A stretch of 34,089 nt of DNA from Bacillota bacterium (GTDB lineage: Bacteria > Bacillota > Clostridia > Christensenellales > Aristaeellaceae). A program made the position numbers and the translations under genes. The stretch spans positions 1 to 34,089 of the forward strand of contig JAEXCG010000086.1 in NCBI GenBank assembly GCA_023402355.1. Direction: 5' to 3'. The first letter of the stretch is position 1. Each line of letters starts with the position of its first letter. The notes below the pieces were generated by a model. It was not told where the DNA came from, ran no database searches, and worked only from the letters and a program-made list of their open reading frames with translations. Positions 22,488-28,826 of this stretch are shown one piece after another.

Positions 22488-23663
22488 GTGAAGGGCATGA
22501 AAAGGTTCGCCGCGCTGATGCTTTGCGCGCTGTTTACCCTTTTATCCGGAACTGCGATGGCGCAGGACGCGCCGCTGGAAGAAAATGTACCTGTCGAACT
22601 GAGCTGTCCGTCCGCCATCCTGATCGAGGCCTCCACGGGCCAGGTGATCTTTGAAAAGAACGCGGACGAACAGCGCCCGGTCGCGAGCGTGACCAAGATC
22701 ATGACGATTTTGCTCACGCTGGAGGCGATCGAGAAAAAGGCCGTGTCGGTGGACGACCAGGTGATGATCAGCCAAAACGCCGCGGGGATGGGCGGAAGCC
22801 AGGCGCTGCTGGACGCAAACCAGCCCTACGCGCTGGGCGAGCTGCTCAAGTCGACCATCGTTGCCAGCGCGAACGACGCCGCCGTGGCGCTCGCGGAGCA
22901 CATCGCGGGCGCGCAGGAGGTCTTCGTACAGCGCATGAACGCGCGCGCCAAGGAACTGGGCCTTGAAAGCACGAACTACGTCAACTGCACGGGCCTTCCG
23001 GTCGAGGGGCAGCACACCACCGCGCGGGACGTCGCCACGCTTTCCCGCCAGTTGGACCGCTTCCCGCTCTACTATAAGTACAGCACGATCTGGATGGACA
23101 CCATCGCCCACAAGGGCGGGCGCGTGACGGAGCTGACCAACACCAACCGCCTGATCCGCTTTTATGAGAACTGCGACGGGTACAAGACGGGCTCCACCAA
23201 CGAGGCGAAGTATTGCGTGTCCGCGTCGGCCAAGCGCGGAGGCCTGCGGCTGATCGCCGTCGTCCTGGGCGCGCCGGGCGGTCAGGTGCGCTTTGACGAG
23301 GCACGCAAGATGCTGGATTACGGCTTTGCGAACTATCAGATGTCCAAGGTGGTGGGCGAAGGCGCCGACATGGACATGCAGGTCGCCGTGAAGATGGGCC
23401 TTAAGGACAATGTGGGCGTGCTGGCGGGCGAGGAGATTTCGATGCTGCTCAAGAAGGGCGAGGAAAGCGCGCTCAGCATCGAGGTCGCCCTGCCGGAGAC
23501 GATCACGGCGCCGGTGCAAAAGGGCGAGGCGATCGGCGAAATCACGGTGCGAAGGGGCGATAAGGTCGTCGCGACCGCGCCCGCCGTGGCGGCGGAATCC
23601 ATCGGCATGCCGGGCATGCTGGAGGCGCTGCTGCGCATTTTGGAAAACTGGCGCGTAAACTGA
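22488..23663 (+). CDS. dacF: D-alanyl-D-alanine carboxypeptidase, DacF/PBP5-like
   Basis: An exported penicillin-binding protein that trims the terminal D-Ala from peptidoglycan stem peptides. The 391 residues show a signal peptide (KRFAALMLCALFTLLSGTAMA, cut before QDAP), the S11 peptidase motifs Ser67-x-x-Lys70 (SVTK), Ser127-Ala-Asn129 (SAN) and Lys233-Thr-Gly (KTG), and a C-terminal beta domain. The hydrophobic tail that anchors PBP5 is short here (MLEALLRILENWRVN). GTG at 22488 is chosen because GGGAGG lies 9 bases before it; ATG at 22497 is too close to any site. In Bacillus dacF heads the spoIIA operon, but spoIIAA-AB-sigF do not follow here. Confidence 0.93.
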   Translation: MKGMKRFAALMLCALFTLLSGTAMAQDAPLEENVPVELSCPSAILIEASTGQVIFEKNADEQRPVASVTKIMTILLTLEAIEKKAVSVDDQVMISQNAAGMGGSQALLDANQPYALGELLKSTIVASANDAAVALAEHIAGAQEVFVQRMNARAKELGLESTNYVNCTGLPVEGQHTTARDVATLSRQLDRFPLYYKYSTIWMDTIAHKGGRVTELTNTNRLIRFYENCDGYKTGSTNEAKYCVSASAKRGGLRLIAVVLGAPGGQVRFDEARKMLDYGFANYQMSKVVGEGADMDMQVAVKMGLKDNVGVLAGEEISMLLKKGEESALSIEVALPETITAPVQKGEAIGEITVRRGDKVVATAPAVAAESIGMPGMLEALLRILENWRVN

Positions 23664-23670
23664 GGATGCG

Positions 23671-23697
23671 AAAGGGCTGCCGAAAGGCGGCTTTTTC
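23671..23697 (+). terminator. Terminator of dacF
   Basis: GCTGCC, loop GAAA, GGCGGC (one G-T pair), flanked by A and followed by five T, begins 8 bases after the dacF stop. Confidence 0.85.
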
Positions 23698-23742
23698 GTT
23701 GTCATGGCGGCGTAGGATTCAAAGGATGTGCCTCTCCTTTGG

Positions 23743-23771
23743 TTGCGCGATCTGTGCGAATGCGGTATAAT
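23743..23771 (+). promoter_or_regulatory. Sigma-A promoter of the M50-scpAB operon
   Basis: TTGCGC (23743-23748) and TATAAT (23766-23771), spacing 17; the ATG is 35 bases downstream. Confidence 0.75.
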
Positions 23772-23805
23772 AAAGCGAACGGAAAAGGCTGCTTGGAGGC
23801 ATTTG

Positions 23806-24567
23806 ATGGACTTATTGGAAATGCTGCGCGACGACCCGATGAAATTTCTCGACTTTTCGCTCTATCGCGTGCCCGCGGTTTTGATTGCGCTTTGCTGTCA
23901 CGAGTGGGGGCACGCGTTTGTCGCTTACCTTTGCGGCGACCCGACCGCCAAGCTGATGCACCGCATGACGCTGAACCCCCTGCGCCATCTGGACCCGGTG
24001 GGAACGATCATGCTGTTCTTCCTGGGCTTCGGCTGGGCGAAGCCCGTGCCCGTCAATCCCAACAACTTTCGGAATGGACGCTGGGACGACCTGAAGGTCT
24101 CCATCGCGGGTATTTCGGTCAATCTGTTGATTTTTCTCGCGTGCACGCTGACGCTCGTGGGCGTCAGCTATTACGCCTGGACGCCGGAGATGCTGCAGAT
24201 TTATACCCTAAGAGGACTTCTGGGCATCAACAGCGGCATTGCAAATTCAATTATGATAGGAAACGGCGCTTTTTTCGCGGACTCCATGCTGCATCCCGGG
24301 GCGCTACCCGTCCTGCGCATGCTCATGCAGATCGCGCAGATCAACCTGTACATCGCGCTGTTCAATCTGGTGCCCGTGCCGCCGCTGGACGGCTATCACG
24401 TACTGAACGATCTCTTGCTCAAGGGGCGCTGGCAGATTACGCAGCGGCAGGCGCAGATCGGCATAGGTGTCGTGCTGGCGATCTCCTTTATGACGGACTG
24501 GCTCTCCATCGCGCTCTTTTATGCCGCGACAGGCATTCAGAGCTTCATTTTACGCTTCTTTATGTGA
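23806..24567 (+). CDS. Site-2 protease family (M50) membrane metallopeptidase
   Basis: A 253-residue intramembrane zinc peptidase of the YwhC-like group. The zinc motif HEWGH is at residues 32-36 in the first strong helix (ALCCHEWGHAFVAYLCGD), NPLRHLDPVGT follows, and the third metal ligand is Asp195 in NLVPVPPLDG. There is no PDZ domain, and it is smaller than RseP. GGAGG lies 6 bases before the ATG at 23806; a longer frame would run through the promoter. It precedes scpA by 7 bases, a common pairing in Clostridia and Bacilli, but its substrate and any link to chromosome segregation are unknown. Confidence 0.93.
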   Translation: MDLLEMLRDDPMKFLDFSLYRVPAVLIALCCHEWGHAFVAYLCGDPTAKLMHRMTLNPLRHLDPVGTIMLFFLGFGWAKPVPVNPNNFRNGRWDDLKVSIAGISVNLLIFLACTLTLVGVSYYAWTPEMLQIYTLRGLLGINSGIANSIMIGNGAFFADSMLHPGALPVLRMLMQIAQINLYIALFNLVPVPPLDGYHVLNDLLLKGRWQITQRQAQIGIGVVLAISFMTDWLSIALFYAATGIQSFILRFFM

Positions 24568-24574
24568 GGATTGC

Positions 24575-25318
24575 ATGGCCTATATCATACAGCTCAAACA
24601 GTTTGAGGGCCCGCTCGACCTTTTGCTGCACCTGATTTCCCGCGCGCAGATCGACATTTGCGACATCTTCATTTCAGAAATCACGGAACAGTATCTGGAG
24701 GCGATGGGCGACGTCGCCTCGCTGGACATGGATACGGCCAGCGAGTTTCTCGCAATGGCGGCGACGCTGCTGGAGATCAAATCCCGCGCGCTGCTGCCGC
24801 GCCCGCCGGAGCCGGAGGAGGAGGGCGAGGAGACGCCCGAGCAGGCGCTCATTCGCCGCCTGACCGAATATCGGCTTTACAAGGAGAGCGCGGGGCAGAT
24901 GAAGGACTTTGAAAAGGCGGCGCAATCCGTCTTTTCAAAGCTGCCGGAGGAGTATCCGCTGCCGCCGCCGACCTTTCAACTGGACGGCCTGACGATGGAG
25001 GGGCTGGTCGCGGCGATCGAACGCATTCTGGCCCGCATCGAGCTCAAAAACGCGCCCGGCCCGTCGGTGCGCTCGATCGAGCGGGACAGTTATTCCATCG
25101 AGGAGTGCGTGGTGCGCATCGCGCAGCGCGTCAAAAAAGGCCCCGCGTATTTCACGGAGCTTTTCAGCGAAAGCCCTTGCAGGGACGAGGTCATCACGCT
25201 TTTTATGGCGCTCTTGGAACTGTTGCGCTTGGGCAGGCTGCATATCGAGCAAGCGCACGTATTCGACGACATTTTGCTGTTGCCGGGCAGGAGGGAGATC
25301 CCCAGTGGAGCAGGTTGA
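24575..25318 (+). CDS. scpA: Segregation and condensation protein A
   Basis: ScpA is the kleisin that bridges SMC heads and binds ScpB in the bacterial condensin. The 247 residues begin with the hallmark YIIQLKQFEGPLDLLLHLISRAQIDICDIFISEITEQYLEAM, continue with AATLLEIKSRALLPRP, an acidic linker, and a C-terminal winged helix (VTLFMALLELLRLGRLHIEQAHVFDDILL-like). The ATG at 24575 lies 7 bases after the M50 stop with GAGGA as binding site. It overlaps scpB by 14 bases, so translation is coupled. Confidence 0.97.
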   Translation: MAYIIQLKQFEGPLDLLLHLISRAQIDICDIFISEITEQYLEAMGDVASLDMDTASEFLAMAATLLEIKSRALLPRPPEPEEEGEETPEQALIRRLTEYRLYKESAGQMKDFEKAAQSVFSKLPEEYPLPPPTFQLDGLTMEGLVAAIERILARIELKNAPGPSVRSIERDSYSIEECVVRIAQRVKKGPAYFTELFSESPCRDEVITLFMALLELLRLGRLHIEQAHVFDDILLLPGRREIPSGAG

Positions 25319-25865
25319 ACTGAGCAAGGTGATCGAGGCGATTCTCTTCGTCTCCGGCGAGCCCGTGGAGCAGGCGGAGCTGGAAAAGGCGCTGGAGGTG
25401 ACCTCGATGGAGCTGACGGCGGCGCTGGACGAGCTGGAAAAGGACTTTGACCGCGAAAAGCGTGGCATTCGCCTGCTGCGTTTTGGGGATCACGTGCAGC
25501 TCGGCACCCGGCCGGACTACGCGCCTTACGTCGAGCGGCTCCTGCAGCCCATTCAAAAGCAGACGCTTTCGCAGGCGGTCATGGAGACGCTGGCGGTCAT
25601 CGCCTACAAGCAGCCGGTGACGCGCGGCGAAATCGAGGCGATCCGGGGCGTCAAGTGCGACTATTCCGTGCAGTCGCTGGTAAACAAGCGACTGATCTGC
25701 GAGGTGGGGCGCAAGGAGACGCTGGGCCGCCCCATTCTCTACGGCACGACGGACGAATTTCTTCGGCATTTTTGCATATCTTCGCTTGACGAACTGCCCA
25801 GGGTGGACTTCAGCGCGGTCGAAGCCGCGATCCGTGCGGGCGCGGCGGAAGATGCGGCGACCTGA
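25305..25865 (+). CDS. scpB: Segregation and condensation protein B
   Basis: ScpB dimerises on ScpA to regulate the SMC complex. The 186 residues contain two winged helices: KVIEAILFVSGEPVEQAELEKALEV at the start, and the typical second part LSQAVMETLAVIAYKQPVTRGEIEAIRGVKCDYSVQSLVNKRLICEVGRKETLGRPILYGTTDEFLRHFCI. The GTG start at 25305 lies inside scpA and follows AGGAGGG at 9 bases. The DUF4279 gene comes 54 bases later with no clear terminator between. Confidence 0.96.
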   Translation: MEQVELSKVIEAILFVSGEPVEQAELEKALEVTSMELTAALDELEKDFDREKRGIRLLRFGDHVQLGTRPDYAPYVERLLQPIQKQTLSQAVMETLAVIAYKQPVTRGEIEAIRGVKCDYSVQSLVNKRLICEVGRKETLGRPILYGTTDEFLRHFCISSLDELPRVDFSAVEAAIRAGAAEDAAT

Positions 25866-25919
25866 TGGGCTGAACGACGGCCGCGCCCGCGGTTGAAAAC
25901 GAAAAAGGGAGGGAAGCAC

Positions 25920-26372
25920 ATGACGCAAAGGCAAAACCCGCTCAGCAAGCCTCAGAGCCAGCTCGTCCTGCTCATCAGCGGAGATGAAATCGACTTTGAG
26001 GCGATTTCTGGCGCGTTGGGACTCGAAAGCACGGACGTGCGACACAAGGGCGAGGTCATCAACCGCCTGCCCAGGATCGTCGCGGAGCACGACGAATGGT
26101 ACCACGAGATCGAGCTCACGGAGAGCAACGACGTCGACACGGCCATGAACGACCTGTTGGAGACGCTGGCGCAGCATAAGGAGAAGCTGTCCGCATTGCA
26201 GGACAGGTACTCGATCATCCTGCGCATGCACGTCAAGTCCGACTACGCGCGCATCTTCTACCGGCTGATGCCGGATACCCTGGCCCGCCTGGCCAAGACA
26301 GGCGTGCCGCTCGAGGTATCCGTCCTTTCGTGGGGAAAGATGCCCTTTCAAACCGTGAGCGAGACGGAATAA
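25920..26372 (+). CDS. DUF4279 domain-containing protein
   Basis: A 150-residue soluble protein with no signal or membrane segment. Its LLISGDEIDFEAISGALGLESTDVRHKGE start, central WYHEIELTESNDVDTAMNDLLETL and VPLEVSVLSWG end fit the DUF4279 family, whose function is unknown. The ATG at 25920 follows GGGAGG; the frame upstream is nine codons longer but starts inside the A-rich leader. It probably shares the transcript with scpAB before it and mscL 29 bases after it, but the position gives no clear functional hint. Confidence 0.8.
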   Translation: MTQRQNPLSKPQSQLVLLISGDEIDFEAISGALGLESTDVRHKGEVINRLPRIVAEHDEWYHEIELTESNDVDTAMNDLLETLAQHKEKLSALQDRYSIILRMHVKSDYARIFYRLMPDTLARLAKTGVPLEVSVLSWGKMPFQTVSETE

Positions 26373-26401
26373 AAACGACGGAATAAGAGGGAAAGACGCA
26401 A

Positions 26402-26848
26402 ATGAAAAAGTTTTTGAACGACTTCAAGGCGTTTGCCAGGCGCGGCAACGTCGTGGACATGGCGGTCGGCGTCATCATCGGCGGCGCGTTCGGCCAGATC
26501 GTCTCCTCGCTGGTCGCGGACATCTTCATGCCGCTGATCGGCATGATTACCGGCGGCATCGACATCAGCGGCGCGTTCTACGCGCTGGACGGCGGCACCT
26601 ATGCCTCCGCGCAGGCCGCGGCGGACGCGGGCGTCGGGACGCTCAATTACGGCGTGTTCCTGCAAAACGTCATCGATTTTCTGCTGATCGCGCTGTGCAT
26701 CTTCCTGATGATCAAGCTCATCGCCAGGGTCATGCCCGCAAAGGCCGAGCCGCTCAAGGAAGAACCGCGCCTTTGCCCGTACTGCAAGGCGGAAATCCAT
26801 AAGGAAGCTACGCGCTGCCCGCACTGTACCTCCGTATTGGACGAGTAA
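26402..26848 (+). CDS. mscL: Large-conductance mechanosensitive channel MscL with C-terminal zinc ribbon
   Basis: MscL opens under membrane tension to release solutes in osmotic downshock. The 148 residues show the amphipathic N-terminus (MKKFLNDFKAFARRGNVVDMAVGVIIGGAFGQIVSSLVADIFMPLIG), TM1 with the gate, an external loop of about 40 residues and TM2 (NVIDFLLIALCIFLMIKLIARV). Instead of the usual short helical bundle the tail carries a CPYC...CPHC zinc-ribbon motif with Cys125, 128, 139 and 142. Gene spacing suggests the end of the scpAB transcript; a strong terminator follows. Confidence 0.95.
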   Translation: MKKFLNDFKAFARRGNVVDMAVGVIIGGAFGQIVSSLVADIFMPLIGMITGGIDISGAFYALDGGTYASAQAAADAGVGTLNYGVFLQNVIDFLLIALCIFLMIKLIARVMPAKAEPLKEEPRLCPYCKAEIHKEATRCPHCTSVLDE

Positions 26849-26851
26849 GAG

Positions 26852-26903
26852 AAAAAAAGACGAAAGCGATCCTTTTGCAGGTGCTAGGATCGCTTTCGTC
26901 TTT
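26852..26903. terminator. Bidirectional terminator between mscL and the TetR gene
   Basis: Perfect 17-bp arms at 26856-26872 and 26887-26903. On the minus strand a run of seven T follows the stem; on the plus strand TTT. It serves both converging genes. Confidence 0.92.
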
Positions 26904-26939
26904 CCTATGCGGTGCGGGGGAAATCTATGTCATCCCTTT

Positions 26940-27518
26940 TCACAGGGTTGTCTTAAGCAGGAGCGTACGCGAGATCAGCGAGGCGCTGACGGGGCGGTTC
27001 AGCTCGCCGCGCTGGGCGAGATGGGCGAGGCCGTAGAGCAGGACGCGCACGCTGCATTCGACGTACTCGACGTCCGCGTCGCCTTCCTGCACGGCCTGCG
27101 AGACGATGCGGCAAAGCGCGGGGGCGGCGTGGTCGGTGATGCGGGAGACGGCATCCTCGTAGAGCGCGGCATGCTGGGGCAGGCACAGATCGGCAAAGAA
27201 GGGCGTCTCCTTCAGGCGGCCCCAGATTTCGCTGTCCAGCACGGCCGCAAGCTTTTCGCGTCCGGTCAGCGGCGCGTCGGCGATGCGGCTGATCACGTCC
27301 TCGCAGTGGGAGGCCCAACCCTCCGCGACCGCCTTGACCATGTCGTCCTTGGTGGTAAAATAATAATAGAAGAGACCTTTGGCGACGTCGACCGCTGCGA
27401 CGATTTCCGCGACGGAGGTCTTTACAAAACCCTGCATCGTAAACAGCTTGGCCGCAGCCTCGACCATTTCCGCTTTTCTTTCTTCCGGTTTTTTGACGGT
27501 ACGCATGGAATCGCTCAT
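26940..27518 (-). CDS. TetR/AcrR family transcriptional regulator
   Basis: The 192-residue protein has the N-terminal TetR helix-turn-helix (AEMVEAAAKLFTMQGFVKTSVAEIVAAVDVAKGLFYYYFTTKDDMVKAV, residues 16-60) and a divergent helical ligand-binding domain that I cannot assign to a ligand. ATG at 27518 lies just after AAGGAAGG; a Met four codons later is an alternative. It is divergent from the ABC importer operon and has its own promoter carrying a palindrome in the spacer, so autorepression is likely, and control of the importer is possible. Confidence 0.9.
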   Translation of the reverse strand: MSDSMRTVKKPEERKAEMVEAAAKLFTMQGFVKTSVAEIVAAVDVAKGLFYYYFTTKDDMVKAVAEGWASHCEDVISRIADAPLTGREKLAAVLDSEIWGRLKETPFFADLCLPQHAALYEDAVSRITDHAAPALCRIVSQAVQEGDADVEYVECSVRVLLYGLAHLAQRGELNRPVSASLISRTLLLKTTL

Positions 27519-27559
27519 CCTTCCTTGGTTCCTTGAGGGGGATCGTTCTTGGTGGTTGT

Positions 27560-27588
27560 ATCATACTGCAAGCGGCCTTTTGCAGCAA
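27560..27588 (-). promoter_or_regulatory. Sigma-A promoter of the TetR gene
   Basis: On the minus strand TTGCTG (27588-27583) and TATGAT (27565-27560), spacing 17. Confidence 0.7.
27566..27585. promoter_or_regulatory. Palindrome in the TetR promoter, probable TetR operator
   Basis: CTGCAA and TTGCAG flank a GGCC centre, giving a 20-base imperfect palindrome that fills the spacer between the -35 and -10 of the TetR promoter, a typical place for autorepression. Confidence 0.5.
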
Positions 27589-27679
27589 GCGTTAGCCGCC
27601 TAATCATTCGTTTTTCGCTTTGAACCGTCAAAACAGGCGCTTCAAATTACAGAAAGGTTTGGCGCTTGCGAATCTGCGC

Positions 27680-27709
27680 TTGACATAAACCCCCTGTATG
27701 CGCTACACT
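27680..27709 (+). promoter_or_regulatory. Sigma-A promoter of the ABC importer operon
   Basis: TTGACA (27680-27685) and TACACT (27704-27709), spacing 18; leader about 50 bases with AAGGAGG before the ATG. GCGCTT occurs at 27637, 27662 and 27676 just upstream, the last overlapping the -35. Confidence 0.75.
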
Positions 27710-27763
27710 ACCGCTAGTAGGGCGGCGGTCATCCGTCGCAAGTAGAATAAGGAGGATCCCCCC

Positions 27764-28738
27764 ATGAAAAACGCCAGACGTATCCTAGGTTTGCTGCTTT
27801 CCCTGATGCTCGTGCTGGGCACGACGGCCGCTATCGCCGACGAAGGCTCCGTGAAGATCGGTATTTTGCAGTATGTGGAGCATGCGGCGCTGGACAGTGC
27901 GTCGGAAGGGTTTAAGCAGGCGCTGAAGGAAAACGGCTATGAGAACGTTACCATCGATTATAAGAACGCTTCCGGCGACAACGCGACGCTGCAGCTCATG
28001 GCGGAGCAGTTTGCCGCGGGCGATTACGACGTGCTGCTGGGCGTTGCGACGCCCGCTGTGCAGGCGCTGCTCACCGCTGTGAGCGACAAGCCGATTCTCG
28101 GCACGGCCGTGACGGATTACGTATCGGCCGGGCTGGTCGCTTCCAACGAAGCGCCCGGCGCGAATCTTTCGGGCACGAGCGACATGAACCCGGTGGACAA
28201 GCAGATCGACCTGCTGATGCAGCTCGTGCCGGACGCGAAAACGATCGGCGTGCTGTACACCTCCAGCGAGGTCAATTCCGAAATTCAGGCCAAGCTGGCG
28301 GAAGAGGAAGCTGCGCGCTATAACCTCGCCGTCGTCACCAAGACCATCAGCGCGGTGGGCGAGGTGCAGCAGGCGGTCGAATCCCTGATCGGACAGGTGG
28401 ATGCGCTTTACATCCCCACGGATAACATCTGCGCGTCGGCCATGGCGGTCATCGCCTCCGTCGCGAACCCCGCGAAGCTGCCCGTCATCGTCGGCGAGGA
28501 AAACATGTGCAACGAGGGCGGCCTCGCGACCATCGGCCTGAACTACACGAAGCTCGGCTATCAGACGGGCATGATGGCGGTCCGGATTCTGAAGGACGGC
28601 GCGGACCCTGCCGAAATGCCGATCGAGGGCCTCGGAGACGCGGACGTCTACCTCAACCAGGTTACGGCGGACGAGGTGGGCATCACCTTCCCGCAGGAGT
28701 TGATCGATGCGGCGGTGAACATCGTCAAGGCCGAGTAA
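27764..28738 (+). CDS. ABC transporter substrate-binding protein (TrpX/ABC_sub_bind type)
   Basis: A 324-residue exported binding protein of the group annotated as tryptophan/tyrosine or uncharacterised amino-acid importers. The signal peptide KNARRILGLLLSLMLVLGTTAAIA ends before DEGSVKIGILQYVEHAALDSASEGFKQAL, the family start. Later come DVLLGVATPAVQALL, GTSDMNPVDKQIDLLMQLVPDAKTIGVLYTSSEVNS and a DALYIPTDNICASAMAVIA segment. There is no cysteine at the cleavage region, so no lipobox, which is odd for a Gram-positive binding protein. Permease and ATPase are fused in the next gene. The substrate is not certain from sequence. Confidence 0.88.
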   Translation: MKNARRILGLLLSLMLVLGTTAAIADEGSVKIGILQYVEHAALDSASEGFKQALKENGYENVTIDYKNASGDNATLQLMAEQFAAGDYDVLLGVATPAVQALLTAVSDKPILGTAVTDYVSAGLVASNEAPGANLSGTSDMNPVDKQIDLLMQLVPDAKTIGVLYTSSEVNSEIQAKLAEEEAARYNLAVVTKTISAVGEVQQAVESLIGQVDALYIPTDNICASAMAVIASVANPAKLPVIVGEENMCNEGGLATIGLNYTKLGYQTGMMAVRILKDGADPAEMPIEGLGDADVYLNQVTADEVGITFPQELIDAAVNIVKAE

Positions 28739-28768
28739 GCGCGCCTCTTCGTTTCCAAAGACACCTGC

Positions 28769-28797
28769 AAAGGCGGTGGCGTTTCGCCATCGCCTTT
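28769..28797 (+). other. Hairpin between binding protein and permease-ATPase genes
   Basis: AAAGGCGGTGGCG (28769-28781) pairs with CGCCATCGCCTTT (28785-28797), one G-T. GGCGGG comes before the T run, so it is more likely an mRNA-stabilising or partial attenuating structure, which would leave more binding protein than transporter. Confidence 0.65.
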
Positions 28798-28826
28798 GGC
28801 GGGTTTTGAAAGACAGGAGATTGCAC

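Noticed and set aside
28769..28797. Hairpin after the binding protein as a full terminator
   Set aside because: GGCGGG separates the stem from the T stretch, and the downstream permease-ATPase has no other promoter that I can see.
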